Shown piece after piece: positions 38,634 through 49,433 of a stretch of DNA of 64,000 bases (within the stretch, counting starts at the first letter, position 1; each line of letters opens with the position of its first letter). Both the position numbers and the translations under genes were made by a program. The notes below the pieces were generated by a model that worked only from the letters and a program-made list of their open reading frames with translations, had not been told where the DNA came from and searched no databases. This DNA comes from Bradyrhizobium sp. CB2312 (GTDB lineage Bacteria; Pseudomonadota; Alphaproteobacteria; Rhizobiales; Xanthobacteraceae). The DNA is taken from the NCBI RefSeq assembly GCF_029714425.1, contig NZ_CP121668.1:124001-188000 (forward strand), read 5' to 3'.

Positions 38634-39530
38634 ATGATGACACTCGCCATACATGACCAGCGCCTGGCCAAGCCGGGCCCCCTGAACGCCGCGCTGCGCG
38701 ACTATGATTCCGTGCGCCGGGCGATCGCGTTCATCTCGGAGAATTGGCGTGCGCAGCCAACCATCGAGGCGATGGCGGATGCTGCCGGCGTCACGCCGGA
38801 TGAGCTGCACCATCTGTTCCGCCGCTGGGCCTCGATCACCCCGAAGGCTTTCATGCAGGCGCTCACCCTGGACCACGCCAAGGGCCTGCTGCGGGACTCC
38901 GCGAGCATCCTCGACGCGGCGCTCGACTCAGGTTTGTCGGGACCGGGCCGGCTGCACGATCTCTTCGTCACCCATGAAGCGATGTCGCCGGGCGAATGGA
39001 AGAACGGCGGCGCGGGTCTCACCTTGCGCTACGGCTTCCACCCCTCGCCGTTCGGCACCGCGATCGTGATCGCGACCGATCGCGGCCTGTCGGGCCTCGC
39101 CTTTGCCGATCACGGCGAAGAGAAGATCGCGCTCGCCGACATGACGCGGCGCTGGCCGAACGCGACCTATGTGGAAGATCACGAAGGCACCGCGCCGCTC
39201 GCAGCGCGCATCTTCGACACCAAGATGTGGCGGCCCGACCAGCCGCTTCGCGTGGTCCTGATCGGCACCGATTTCGAGGTGCGGGTGTGGGAGACGCTGC
39301 TCAAGATCCCGATGGGCCGCGCGGTGTCGTACTCGGACATCGCCTGCAACATCGACAGGCCGAAGGCCTCGCGCGCCGTTGGCGCTGCGATCGGCAAGAA
39401 TCCGGTCTCCTTCGTCGTGCCCTGCCACCGCGCCCTCGGCAAGAGCGGCAAGCTCACCGGCTACCACTGGGGCATCACCCGCAAGCAGGCGATGCTGGGC
39501 TGGGAAGCCGGGCGGCTGGGGATGCAGTAG
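38634..39530 (+). CDS. HTH-domain / methylated-DNA-protein cysteine methyltransferase fusion
   Basis: The 298-residue protein has an AraC-type helix-turn-helix domain (~28-125; AIAFISENWRAQPTIEAMADAAGVT and ITPKAFMQALTLDHAKGLLRDSASI) joined to a methyltransferase domain. The active-site motif is PCHR with Cys264. It repairs O6-methylguanine by taking the methyl group on Cys264. The N-terminal zinc/Cys methylphosphotriester domain of E. coli Ada is absent, so it is not a classic Ada. The HTH may aid DNA binding or autoregulation. A second ATG follows immediately (MMTL). Confidence 0.92.
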   Translation: MMTLAIHDQRLAKPGPLNAALRDYDSVRRAIAFISENWRAQPTIEAMADAAGVTPDELHHLFRRWASITPKAFMQALTLDHAKGLLRDSASILDAALDSGLSGPGRLHDLFVTHEAMSPGEWKNGGAGLTLRYGFHPSPFGTAIVIATDRGLSGLAFADHGEEKIALADMTRRWPNATYVEDHEGTAPLAARIFDTKMWRPDQPLRVVLIGTDFEVRVWETLLKIPMGRAVSYSDIACNIDRPKASRAVGAAIGKNPVSFVVPCHRALGKSGKLTGYHWGITRKQAMLGWEAGRLGMQ

Positions 39531-39549
39531 GAACTGCAAGCACAGTGCC

Positions 39550-39672
39550 GTAGGGTGGGCAAAGGCGCATTGCGCCGTGCCCACCATCTTTCTCAATCAC
39601 TAACGGAGCGTGGGCACGCTTCCGCCTACGCTCTTCGAGCTACGGCGGACAAGTCGCTTTGCTCACCCTACG
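39550..39672. repeat. Dispersed palindromic repeat, family G
   Basis: The outer arms are GTAGGGTGGGCAAAGGCGCA and TTTGCTCACCCTAC. A second copy at 53971-54063 shares the GTGGGCAAAG and CCCACCCTAC ends. It lies between the convergent MGMT and gpmA genes. Confidence 0.8.
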
Positions 39673-39681
39673 AGACCTTCG

Positions 39682-40305
39682 TTAGCCCGCCAGATCCAGC
39701 TTCGAGGCCACGGTCGAGTCTGCATTCAGCCGGTAGATGATCGGCACGCCGGTCGCGAGCTCGCGCTTCAAAATCCCTTCGGGCGAGAGCTTTTCCAGCA
39801 CCATGATCAGCGCGCGCAGCGAGTTGCCGTGGGCGGCGACCAGCGTGCGTTTGCCGTTGAGCACGCCGGGCAGGATTTCCTGCACATAGTAAGGCAATGC
39901 GCGCGCCAGCGTGTCCTTCAGGCTTTCGCCGCCGGGCGGCGGCACGTCGTAGGAGCGGCGCCAGATCAGCACCTGATCTTCGCCCCACTTCTTGCGCGCG
40001 TCGTCCTTGTTGAGGCCGGAGAGATCGCCATAGTCTCGCTCGTTCAGCGCGAGGTTTTTCGAGGTCGGCAGACCTTCTTGGCCGAGCTCGCCGAGGATGA
40101 GATCGAGCGTATGCTGCGCGCGCGTCAGCACCGAGGTGAAGGCGACGTCGAACACGAGCCCCTGCGCCTTCAGCTTGCGGCCGGCTTCGGTGGCTTCCTT
40201 CACGCCGAGCTCGGTGAGGTCAGGGTCCTTCCAGCCCGTGAACAGGTTCTTCAGATTCCATTCGCTCTGGCCATGCCGTACCAGCACGAGAAGACGTTCG
40301 CTCAT
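39682..40305 (-). CDS. gpmA: 2,3-bisphosphoglycerate-dependent phosphoglycerate mutase
   Basis: The 207-residue enzyme has the phosphohistidine motif VRHGQSEWN, ETxGR-like and [21 protein letters not shown], and the second histidine in [13 protein letters not shown]. It interconverts 3- and 2-phosphoglycerate in glycolysis and gluconeogenesis. It is slightly shorter than the E. coli enzyme (about 250), as usual for alphaproteobacteria. It is the last gene of a minus-strand run that includes dapB and pyrF. The upstream gap to dapB is 25 bp. Confidence 0.97.
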   Translation of the reverse strand: MSERLLVLVRHGQSEWNLKNLFTGWKDPDLTELGVKEATEAGRKLKAQGLVFDVAFTSVLTRAQHTLDLILGELGQEGLPTSKNLALNERDYGDLSGLNKDDARKKWGEDQVLIWRRSYDVPPPGGESLKDTLARALPYYVQEILPGVLNGKRTLVAAHGNSLRALIMVLEKLSPEGILKRELATGVPIIYRLNADSTVASKLDLAG

Positions 40306-40330
40306 TGACTGTTTCCGTTGCTTGCTTTGT

Positions 40331-41149
40331 TCAGATGTCGGCGAGACCGAGCACGTCGGCCATGGAGTAGTGCCCCGGCTTCTTGCCATGCGCCCACAAC
40401 GCGGCTTTGAGCGCGCCGTGCGCGAACAGCATGCGGTCTTCGGCCAGATGCGTCAGCGTGAGCCGCTCGAACGGGCCGAGGAAGTTCACGCTGTGCTCGC
40501 CGGCGACGGTGCCGCCGCGCAAGGAAGCGAAGCCGATCGCACCCGGCTTGCGCGCGCCGGTGATGCCGTCGCGACCACGTTCCGAATGCGCCTCGTCGAG
40601 CGGGATGCCGCGACCTGCCGCGGCCGCCTCGCCCAGCATGAGCGCAGTCCCGGAGGGCGCATCGACTTTCATGCGGTGATGGGATTCGACGATCTCGATG
40701 TCAAAGCTCTCATCGAGCGCCTTGGCGACGCGCTTGACCACCGCGGCGAGCAGATTGACGCCGAGGCTCATATTGCCCGACTGCACCACGACGGCGCGGT
40801 TGGTGACGCTCTTGATCACGGCGTTGTCGGAGCCCGACAGCCCGGTGGTGCCGATGACATGGACGAGGCCGCGCTCGGCGGCGATCGCGACATTGGCGAT
40901 GGTGGCCGCCGGCACGGTGAAATCGAGGATGCCGTCGGCCTCCTTCGACATCGCCCAGAGATCGGCGGAAAGCTTGATGCCGTTGGCGGGGAGCCCTGCG
41001 AGCACGCCGGCGTCCTTGCCGAGCAGCTCCGAGCCCGGCGCCTCCAGGGCGCCCGCCAGCACCGCGCCTTTGCTCTCGGCAATCACCCGCGTCAGCGTCC
41101 GGCCCATCCGGCCGCCGGCTCCAGCCACAATCAAGCGCATGTCCGACAT
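40331..41149 (-). CDS. dapB: 4-hydroxy-tetrahydrodipicolinate reductase
   Basis: The 272-residue enzyme opens [19 protein letters not shown] with the GxxGxMG dinucleotide site. It carries the DapB signature [16 protein letters not shown]. It reduces dihydrodipicolinate in lysine and diaminopimelate biosynthesis, using NAD(P)H. The start at 41149 is used. The frame extends 32 codons upstream as MPGTSPGMT..., which is the translation of the family A repeat and is unlikely to be made. It is co-directional with gpmA. Confidence 0.97.
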   Translation of the reverse strand: MSDMRLIVAGAGGRMGRTLTRVIAESKGAVLAGALEAPGSELLGKDAGVLAGLPANGIKLSADLWAMSKEADGILDFTVPAATIANVAIAAERGLVHVIGTTGLSGSDNAVIKSVTNRAVVVQSGNMSLGVNLLAAVVKRVAKALDESFDIEIVESHHRMKVDAPSGTALMLGEAAAAGRGIPLDEAHSERGRDGITGARKPGAIGFASLRGGTVAGEHSVNFLGPFERLTLTHLAEDRMLFAHGALKAALWAHGKKPGHYSMADVLGLADI

Positions 41150-41217
41150 GGTCTGATCCTCTCTCGGGCCGTTGTAGCGGGGGGATGCAGTTCCGGCAAC
41201 CGAGGGGACAACCTCCA

Positions 41218-41305
41218 CCGTCATGCCCGGGCTTGTCCCGGGCATCCACGAAAGCCGAATATGGAGGCGAAGACGTGGATGGCCGGGTCAAGCCCGGCCA
41301 TGACG
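41218..41305. repeat. Dispersed palindromic repeat, family A
   Basis: It has arms CCGTCATGCCCGGGCTTGTC and CCGGGTCAAGCCCGGCCATG and lies between dapB and the DUF1330 gene. Its left arm is the source of the false DapB N-terminus. Confidence 0.87.
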
Positions 41306-41323
41306 GAGCTGGTCGCGTCGCTA

Positions 41324-41626
41324 CTACGGCTGGGGGCCGTCATAGCCCTCGATGATGATGAGATCGGCGATCGAGTGCGGCTGGCGCACCTTGATGTTGG
41401 CCTGGTATTCCGGCGAGTTGTAGCAGGCGATCGCCGTCTCGTAGTCCGGGAATTCGATCACCACGTTGCGGGTGCGGCTCGCGCCTTCGACGGTGGTGAA
41501 CTTGCCGGCGCGGACGACGAAGCGGCCGCCCCATTTCTTGAAGATCGGACCGTTGGCGACGGCATAGGGCTTGTAGCCCTCGTCATTGTTCACGTCGACG
41601 CGTCCGATCCAGTAGCCCTTTGCCAT
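41324..41626 (-). CDS. DUF1330 domain protein
   Basis: The 100-residue protein covers a DUF1330 ferredoxin-like domain: MAKGYWIGRVDVNNDEGYKPYA, then AGKFTTVEGASRTRNVVIEFPDYETAIACYNSPEYQ. The family has an alpha/beta dimeric barrel fold; functions are unassigned. The start at 41626 follows AAGGAGAAGAAC. It is 22 bp downstream of pyrF on the same strand, so it is probably in its transcript, but a link to pyrimidine synthesis is not implied. Confidence 0.9.
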   Translation of the reverse strand: MAKGYWIGRVDVNNDEGYKPYAVANGPIFKKWGGRFVVRAGKFTTVEGASRTRNVVIEFPDYETAIACYNSPEYQANIKVRQPHSIADLIIIEGYDGPQP

Positions 41627-41648
41627 TGTTCTTCTCCTTGTTTGTTCG

Positions 41649-42359
41649 TTAGCCAAGCGCTTGCGCGATCTCGGTCTGGATAGCTTCAGCAACCGCCCTG
41701 GGGTCGGCGGCTTCCACCACCGGCCGCCCGACGACGAGATAATCCGCGCCCGCGGCAATCGCGCGACCGGGCGTCATGATCCGCTTCTGGTCGCCTGTGG
41801 CCGATCCGGCCGGGCGGATGCCGGGCGTGACGAGATGCATCTGGTGACCGACGATCTTGCGAAGGCTGCCGACTTCCTCGGGCGAGGACACGAGGCCATC
41901 GACGCCGAGCACCTGCGCCTGCTGCGCGCGCGCCTCGACCAGCTCCGAGACACCGAGCCGGTAGCCGGCCGCGTGCAGATCGTCCTCGTTGTAGGAGGTC
42001 AGCACCGTGACGGCGAGGATCTTCAGCTGCGAGTTGCCGCGGCCTTCGACGGCGCCCTTCATGGTCTGCGGATAGGCATGCACGGTGAGGAAGGTCGCGC
42101 CCAGCTTCGTGATGCTCTCGACGCCCTGCGTCACGGTGTTGCCGATGTCGTGCAGCTTGAGATCGAGAAAGACCTTCTTGCCCTTGTCGGCGAGCTTGGC
42201 GACGAGCGGCAGGCCGCCGGCGTAAGCGAGCCGATAGCCGATCTTGTAGAAGCTGACGCTGTCGCCGAGCCGAGCGATCATCGCCTCCGCGGCATCGACG
42301 CTGGGCAGATCGAGCGCGACGATCAGGCGGTCTTTCGGGACGATCTCGGCTGGCGTCAT
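41649..42359 (-). CDS. pyrF: Orotidine 5'-phosphate decarboxylase
   Basis: The 236-residue TIM-barrel enzyme has the signature [14 protein letters not shown], containing the catalytic Lys and Asp. It also has [16 protein letters not shown] and, near the C-terminus, [21 protein letters not shown], which binds phosphate. It converts OMP to UMP, the last step of de novo pyrimidine synthesis. It lies 6 bp downstream of the FMN-reductase-like gene and upstream of DUF1330 on the minus strand. Confidence 0.97.
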   Translation of the reverse strand: MTPAEIVPKDRLIVALDLPSVDAAEAMIARLGDSVSFYKIGYRLAYAGGLPLVAKLADKGKKVFLDLKLHDIGNTVTQGVESITKLGATFLTVHAYPQTMKGAVEGRGNSQLKILAVTVLTSYNEDDLHAAGYRLGVSELVEARAQQAQVLGVDGLVSSPEEVGSLRKIVGHQMHLVTPGIRPAGSATGDQKRIMTPGRAIAAGADYLVVGRPVVEAADPRAVAEAIQTEIAQALG

Positions 42360-42365
42360 GTCACC

Positions 42366-42944
42366 TCACATCATGCGTTGGGAAATGTCGATCAACTGCG
42401 CGACCAGCTGCTTCAACGCGGCGATATCGCCCTCGTTCTTCAGCCTGTCCATATCGTCATAGGCCTGGTCGGCAAAGGCGAGCGTGAGTTGGCTGGCAAT
42501 GACATTGGCGTGGCAGGAGGTCAGGATCAGCCTGAGCGCCTGGAGCGCGCGCGCAGCGCCGAGCCGGCTCTGCGATGCGCCGGCGAGCGCGAAGGGGCGG
42601 TTGCGGAACACGTCGCCGCGCGCCTCATTTAGCTCCTGCACGCGGCTGACCCAGTCGATCGCGTTCTTCAGCAGCGGTGGCACCGAGGCGTTGTATTCGG
42701 GCGTGACGAGCAAGACCCCATGATGCGCGCCGATCATGCGCTTGAGATTGATGGCGTGCTTGGGAATGCCTGACTTGGCCTGGAGATCACCGTCGTAGAT
42801 CGGCAGCGGGAAATCGGCGAGCGAGATGCGCGTGACGTCGATGCCGGCCTGGGCGAATTCATAAGCGGCTACCGCCGCCAGCTTCGCATTATGCGAGCCG
42901 GTGCGCAGCGAGCCGGGAATGACCAGGATTTTGGGTGCGGGCAT
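42366..42944 (-). CDS. NADPH-dependent FMN reductase family protein
   Basis: The 192-residue flavodoxin-like protein starts MPAPKILVIPGSLRTGSHNAKL with the phosphate loop GSLRTGS. It also has LLVTPEYNASVPPLLKNAIDWVSR, the FMN ring-contact motif, and FALAGASQSRLGAARAL. It belongs to the ChrR/SsuE-type oxidoreductases that reduce flavins, quinones or chromate; the true substrate is unknown. It is separated from pyrF by 6 bp and from pmtA by 56 bp, all on the minus strand. Confidence 0.9.
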   Translation of the reverse strand: MPAPKILVIPGSLRTGSHNAKLAAVAAYEFAQAGIDVTRISLADFPLPIYDGDLQAKSGIPKHAINLKRMIGAHHGVLLVTPEYNASVPPLLKNAIDWVSRVQELNEARGDVFRNRPFALAGASQSRLGAARALQALRLILTSCHANVIASQLTLAFADQAYDDMDRLKNEGDIAALKQLVAQLIDISQRMM

Positions 42945-43000
42945 CCGATCCAATGCGTGCGGCGAAACGAGCCCGCCGCGCAAAGGAGATGCCGGCGGAA

Positions 43001-43600
43001 TTAGTCCTTGCGATACACCCAGACGCGGGCCGGCGGAAGGTTCATCCAGATCCGTTCCGAGGCCTCTGTGGACACGCCGGGCAGCGATTTCGGGATCGGC
43101 GGCACCACTGCATAGGTGAACTGGACGAACGGCGCGCCGGGCGAGAGTGCCGTGAAGGCATCGCGGATCAGCCGCAGCCGCGTCAGCATCGGTTTTGTCA
43201 CCAGCGGCAGGCCCGAGACGACCGCGCTTGCCGGCGCGCTCAGCACATTCCAGAGCGTGTCGCGCAGGCGATAGGCATCGCCCTGCACCACCTTGGCTTG
43301 CGGGTAGCGGTCGCGCAGCAGGGCGCAGAAGCCGGGATTGTATTCGACGAGGACGAGGCGCTTCTGGTCGACGCCGCGCTCGACCAGGGCCGAGGTGATG
43401 GCGCCGGTGCCGGGCCCGAGCTCGACCACCGGGCCGTCCGAATCGATATCGACGTAGTGCGCCATGGTCCGCGCCAGCAGCTTGCCCGACGGCATCACCG
43501 CGCCCATGTGCAGCGGCTTTTCGATCCACGACCTGAGAAAACGCACCTCGTCGTCAAGACGGGGCTTCTTCAACGCACGCGCGGACGATGGCAAGGGCAT
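43001..43600 (-). CDS. pmtA: PmtA-like phospholipid N-methyltransferase
   Basis: The 199-residue class I methyltransferase has a start region FLRSWIEKPLHMGAVMPSGK like rhizobial PmtA, SAM motif I VVELGPGTGAIT and motif post I LVEYNP. It lacks membrane helices, as do Sinorhizobium-type PmtA proteins. It most likely methylates phosphatidylethanolamine toward phosphatidylcholine, a lipid important for Bradyrhizobium symbiosis. It is close to RsmA-like methyltransferases, but the N-terminal Trp-Ile/Pro pattern favours PmtA. It lies 88 bp after dnaJ. Confidence 0.85.
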   Translation of the reverse strand: MPLPSSARALKKPRLDDEVRFLRSWIEKPLHMGAVMPSGKLLARTMAHYVDIDSDGPVVELGPGTGAITSALVERGVDQKRLVLVEYNPGFCALLRDRYPQAKVVQGDAYRLRDTLWNVLSAPASAVVSGLPLVTKPMLTRLRLIRDAFTALSPGAPFVQFTYAVVPPIPKSLPGVSTEASERIWMNLPPARVWVYRKD

Positions 43601-43688
43601 GTCTGGACCGGACGGGACCGCGTGACCGCGGCGTGTCAGAAAATGGTCATAAACAGGTATAGGCCGAAGGCGGGCCGGTCAAGACGAG

Positions 43689-44816
43689 TCAGTTCGCCCG
43701 ATTACTGAAGAGATCCTTGACCTTGGCGAAGAAGCCGACGGATTCCGGCTGAGTATTGCCCGAGGAGAGCTTTTCGAACTCGGCCAGCAATTCCTGCTGC
43801 TTCTTGGTGAGGTTCTGCGGGGTCTCGACCGCGACCTGGACGTACATGTCGCCCATCTGGCGCGAGCGCAGCACCGGCATGCCCTTTGATGCGATGCGGA
43901 ATCGGCGGCCCGACTGGGTTCCAGCCGGCACCTTCACCTTGGTCTTGCCCTTGTCGATGGTCGGCACCTCGAATTCGCCGCCAAGGGCGGCAGTCACCAT
44001 CGAGATCGGCACCCGGCAATGAAGATCGGCGCCATCGCGCTGGAACAGCTGGTGCAGGGCCAGCGACAGGAAGATGTAGAGGTCGCCGGGCGGACCGCCG
44101 CGGACGCCGGCCTCGCCTTCGCCGGCAAGCCTGATCCTGGTGCCGTCCTCGACTCCGGCGGGAATGTTGACGGAGAGCGTGCGCTCGCGGGTCACGCGGC
44201 CCTGGCCCGCGCAGGACGGGCAGGCATCCTCGATCATCTGGCCGCGGCCCTGGCAGCCGTGACAGGTGCGCTCCAGCGTGAAGAAGCCCTGCGACTGCCG
44301 CACACGGCCGGCGCCGCCGCAGGTCGAGCAGGTCTTCGGCTTGGTGCCGGCCTTGGCGCCGATGCCCGAACAGGCCTCGCAGGTGACCGAGACCGGGATC
44401 TCGATCTGCGCGGTCTTGCCGCCGAAGGCTTCCTCGAGCGTGATCTCCATGTTGTAGCGCAGATCGGCCCCGCGCTCGCGGCCGCCGCGGCCGCGCTGTC
44501 CGGCCATGCCGAACAGATCCTCGAAAATGTCGGAGAAGGAGGAGGCGAAGCCCGCGCCGAAACCGGCACCGCCGCCAGGGCCGCCCTGCTCGAAGGCCGC
44601 ATGGCCGAAGCGGTCATAGGCGGCGCGCTTGTCCTTGTCCTTGAGGACCTCGTAGGCCTCGTTGATTTCCTTGAACTTGACCTCGCTGGTGTCGTCACCG
44701 GGATTGCGATCCGGGTGGAACTTCATCGCCAGCTTGCGGAAGGACGATTTCAGGACGGAATCGTCAGCGGTGCGTTCGACTTCGAGGGTTTCGTAATAGC
44801 AGCGCTTGGTGGACAT
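43689..44816 (-). CDS. dnaJ: Chaperone protein DnaJ
   Basis: The 375-residue protein has a J-domain with KFHPDRN (HPD motif), a Gly/Phe-rich linker ([17 protein letters not shown]), four CxxCxGxG zinc repeats ([32 protein letters not shown]) and the C-terminal substrate-binding domain. It delivers clients to DnaK and stimulates its ATPase. It is downstream of dnaK on the same strand, with 243 bp between, including a perfect hairpin. Confidence 0.98.
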   Translation of the reverse strand: MSTKRCYYETLEVERTADDSVLKSSFRKLAMKFHPDRNPGDDTSEVKFKEINEAYEVLKDKDKRAAYDRFGHAAFEQGGPGGGAGFGAGFASSFSDIFEDLFGMAGQRGRGGRERGADLRYNMEITLEEAFGGKTAQIEIPVSVTCEACSGIGAKAGTKPKTCSTCGGAGRVRQSQGFFTLERTCHGCQGRGQMIEDACPSCAGQGRVTRERTLSVNIPAGVEDGTRIRLAGEGEAGVRGGPPGDLYIFLSLALHQLFQRDGADLHCRVPISMVTAALGGEFEVPTIDKGKTKVKVPAGTQSGRRFRIASKGMPVLRSRQMGDMYVQVAVETPQNLTKKQQELLAEFEKLSSGNTQPESVGFFAKVKDLFSNRAN

Positions 44817-44986
44817 GGCAGGCTCGGTCTATCCAATCGCGAGTCAAGTCGGAGCGAAACAACGTCGCCACGCGACGATATAGGCAGCCTTCTGATTTGC
44901 GGCAGAGGGCTGCATGGCAGCGTTGAGCATAGATGCTGGGAATTGATTGATGGTAACGGGCATTCCGCCCGCCCGTCCCGACACGA

Positions 44987-45013
44987 TAGCCTCCCCCCTG
45001 AGGGGGGAGGCTA
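44987..45013. terminator. Perfect 12-bp hairpin between dnaK and dnaJ
   Basis: TAGCCTCCCCCC and GGGGGGAGGCTA pair perfectly around a TGA loop. It lies about 45 bp after the dnaK stop. There is no T-run after it on the minus strand, so it is better read as an attenuator or a 3'-end stabiliser of dnaK mRNA than as a clean terminator. Confidence 0.6.
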
Positions 45014-45059
45014 GTGAAGCGTGTGGGGTCCAAGCCGTCCGCATCACACCCTCTTGGGG

Positions 45060-46961
<1,902 letters not shown>

Positions 46962-47358
46962 GGTCCTGATATCCTTCTTTTTGCGGCAGGTTGGCTGGGC
47001 CCAGAAGGCACCCGAACCGAAACCCCCTAAGATCAAACATCCGCGATATTGCGATGATTGAGGCTCATATAGGAGGGGGGGAGGGGGCCGCAAGGACCGA
47101 ACGCAAGTTTCGGCCGTGAAAACATTGGGTTTTGGAAGATCATATCCGGGCTCAACCGCCCTTGCGGGTGAGGAAATATTAACAGGTTCGGCGGCCTGCC
47201 CGCCCCCGCCACCGTGATCCGCCCCGCCCTGTTACCGGCGGGCCAAACCCGCTACAAGGCGGACCGGCCGGACAGCCTCGCCATCGGGCTGCCTCGCGCG
47301 ACAAAGGGCCCGATCGCCGACCATCGAACGGCCTCAATGTGAACCAATCAGAGTCCCC
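46962..47358. other. Divergent intergenic region: dnaK promoter side and a secreted-protein promoter side
   Basis: This 397-bp gap holds the dnaK leader and a sigma-32-like promoter candidate (47067-47094), with poly-G/poly-C tracts. From about 47180 to 47358 it is GC-rich without a dispersed repeat or tRNA. I see no small gene. Confidence 0.6.
47067..47094 (-). promoter_or_regulatory. Possible heat-shock sigma (RpoH) promoter of dnaK
   Basis: On the minus strand CTTGCG and CTATAT are separated by 16 bp and lie about 105-130 bp before dnaK. The RpoH consensus in alphaproteobacteria is CTTG-rich at -35 and a C-rich/TAT -10, so it is a reasonable but not exact match. Confidence 0.4.
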
Positions 47359-48300
47359 ATGAAGCTGATCCGCCCCCTCGCTGCGCTCGCCCTCGTGATT
47401 GCCTCGGCGCTGCCGGCCCTTGCTGCCGACGCCGTTTACCCGCCCGGACTTCGTCTCGGCATGGTGCCGCTGGTCGGGCTGAGCACGGCCAAAACCTTTC
47501 CGGGCTTCGAGAGCGAGGACGGCAGCGTCAAGGTGCTGATCACCGAGCTGCCGCCGGCGGCCTATGGCGAGGTGGTGAGCGCCTTCAATTCCAATCCGGC
47601 CGGCACTGGTGGCGTCAAGCAAGACAAGATCGAGACCCCGGCGGGTCTTGCCTATTTCACCACCGAAAGCGGCAAGGCCGGCGACACCCCGGTGAAGCGC
47701 TATTCGATGATCGTGCCGGGCGCTGGCTTCTCCGGCTATGTCGCGGTCCAGATTCCGGAGAACGCGACCAAGATCTACACCGACGAGGCGGTGCGGCAGA
47801 TGTTCGCCAGCGCCACCACCCGCAAGCAGGTCTCGGCCGAAGAGCAGATCGCGCTGATGCCGTTCAAGATCACCGATCTTGCCGACTTCAAGGACATCCG
47901 CACGCTGGCGCCGGGCTCCAGCATCATCCTCGCCGACGGCAACGAGAGCGCCGGCTACGAGCAGAAGCCGTTCATGATCCTCGGCCTGATCGGCGCCACG
48001 CCGCAGCAGGCCGACGACCGCGCCCGCTTCGCCCAGGAGGCGGCGCTCCAGATCCCCGGTGTGCGCGAGTCGCGCGTCACCATGTCAGAGCCGATCCGCA
48101 TCAATGGCCAGCAGGGTTTTGAGACCCGGATCGACGGCGTCAGCGGCAAGGACAAGATCCCGGTGACCGTGGTGCAGTGGATCCGCTTCTCGACCGGCGG
48201 CGCCTCGCTGCGCATCATCGCCAGCGCCCCGCGCGACCAGTGGCAAGCCGCCTTCACCCGCTTCCGCGCCGTGCGCGACGGGATCCAGCCGAAGGGGTAG
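47359..48300 (+). CDS. Secreted protein, unknown function
   Basis: The 313-residue product has a clean signal peptide (MKLIRPLAALALVIASALPALAAD, cleavage after ALA). The mature part is soluble and has two similar-sized halves: one includes GLSTAKTFPGFESEDGSVKVLITELPPAAY, the other ASGIPGVRESRVTMSEP-like VRESRVTMSEPIRING. No cysteine or lipobox is present. It resembles unassigned rhizobial periplasmic proteins. It is divergent from dnaK. I cannot name a function. Confidence 0.8.
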   Translation: MKLIRPLAALALVIASALPALAADAVYPPGLRLGMVPLVGLSTAKTFPGFESEDGSVKVLITELPPAAYGEVVSAFNSNPAGTGGVKQDKIETPAGLAYFTTESGKAGDTPVKRYSMIVPGAGFSGYVAVQIPENATKIYTDEAVRQMFASATTRKQVSAEEQIALMPFKITDLADFKDIRTLAPGSSIILADGNESAGYEQKPFMILGLIGATPQQADDRARFAQEAALQIPGVRESRVTMSEPIRINGQQGFETRIDGVSGKDKIPVTVVQWIRFSTGGASLRIIASAPRDQWQAAFTRFRAVRDGIQPKG

Positions 48301-48320
48301 CGGCATCTCCGAACGAGATG

Positions 48321-48452
48321 CGCTCCCTCCCCCGCTTGCGGGGGAGGGCTGGGGGGAGGGTGTCTCGGCAATCGAGAACCCCCAAGGGGAGAAAGCCCTC
48401 ACCCGCCGCGCTCTGCGAGCGCAGCGACCTCTCCCGCAAGCGGGAGAGGTGC
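48321..48452. repeat. Dispersed palindromic repeat, family D
   Basis: Arms GCTCCCTCCCCCGCTTGCGG and CTCTCCCGCAAGCGGGAGAG enclose a core that includes AAGCCCTCACCCGCCGCGC. It lies just after the secreted-protein gene. Confidence 0.82.
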
Positions 48453-48569
48453 AGCGAGCACGCCGCAAGAGCCCAACCCCTCACCAACGCCGGCTGCATT
48501 TTCGGGCTTCAGTTCGCTCGCGCGCGGAACTAGGCTTTGCCTCCATTGGCTCACAAGGGGAGGCGAACG

Positions 48570-49292
48570 ATGCTGGATCGGCGACAAATCCTGGCGGCGC
48601 TTGGGACGACGGCGCTCGCGGCTCTCACTCCGACCGCACTCTTCGCAGCGGCATCGATCAAGCCGGACGACGCCTCCGCGCTGCTCGTGATCGACGTGCA
48701 GAACTGCTTCCTGCCTGGCGGCAGCCTCGCGGTGAAGGAGGGCGAGCAGGTGGTGCCCGTCATCAACAGAATCGCGAAAGGTTTTGCGAATGTGGTGATG
48801 ACGCAGGACTGGCACACGCCCGGCCACATCTCGTTCGCCTCGGTGCATTCCGGCAAGAAACCGTTCGAGACCGTCGATCTTCCCTACGGCAAGCAGGTGC
48901 TGTGGCCAGACCATTGCGTGCAAGGCACCGACGGCGCCGCGCTGTCGAAGGACCTCGCGATCCCGCATGCCGAGCTGATCATCCGCAAGGGTTTTCACAA
49001 GGACGTCGACAGCTACTCGGCCTTCCTCGAAGCCGACGGCAAGACCTCGACGGGCCTTGCCGGCTACCTCAAGGGCCGCAAGATCAAGCGCGTCTTCGTT
49101 GTGGGATTGGCGACAGATTTCTGTGTTGCCTGGACCGCGCTCGACGCGCGCAAGGCTGGCTTCGAGGTCTATGTCGTGGAGGATGCCTGCCGCGGCATCG
49201 ACACGCAGGGCTCGCTGGCCAAGGCCTGGGCCGATATGGCCAAGGCCGGCGTGAAGCGGATCCAGTCGGCGGATATCGCGGTGAGCGCGTAG
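48570..49292 (+). CDS. pncA: Nicotinamidase with an export signal
   Basis: The 240-residue isochorismatase-fold enzyme has the catalytic triad Asp42 (VIDVQ), a Lys in RKGFHKDVDSYSAF and Cys185 in ATDFCVAWTALDA. It also has the metal-site WHTPGHISF. It deamidates nicotinamide to nicotinate for NAD salvage. The ATG at 48570 has AGGGGAGG upstream. The first ~28 residues, MLDRRQILAALGTTALAALTP..., look like a twin-arginine signal. That is unusual, because PncA is normally cytoplasmic; this form may act in the periplasm. Confidence 0.92.
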   Translation: MLDRRQILAALGTTALAALTPTALFAAASIKPDDASALLVIDVQNCFLPGGSLAVKEGEQVVPVINRIAKGFANVVMTQDWHTPGHISFASVHSGKKPFETVDLPYGKQVLWPDHCVQGTDGAALSKDLAIPHAELIIRKGFHKDVDSYSAFLEADGKTSTGLAGYLKGRKIKRVFVVGLATDFCVAWTALDARKAGFEVYVVEDACRGIDTQGSLAKAWADMAKAGVKRIQSADIAVSA

Positions 49293-49309
49293 CCGGCGCG
49301 CATCCGCCA

Positions 49310-49430
49310 GACCCTCATCCTGAGGAGCGCGCTCCTTAGCGCGCGTCGAAGGATAGAGGCCCGCTGCTGCAGCCGGACCTGCATGGTTCGAGACGGCGCT
49401 GACACGCCTCCTCACCATGAGGGGTTAGAG
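49310..49430. repeat. Dispersed palindromic repeat, family H
   Basis: Left part CCCTCATCCTGAGGAGCGCG and right part CCTCCTCACCATGAGGGG surround an AAGGATAGAGG centre with GCGCGCTCCTTAGCGCGC. A related copy is at 59712-59874. Confidence 0.75.
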
Positions 49431-49433
49431 CGC

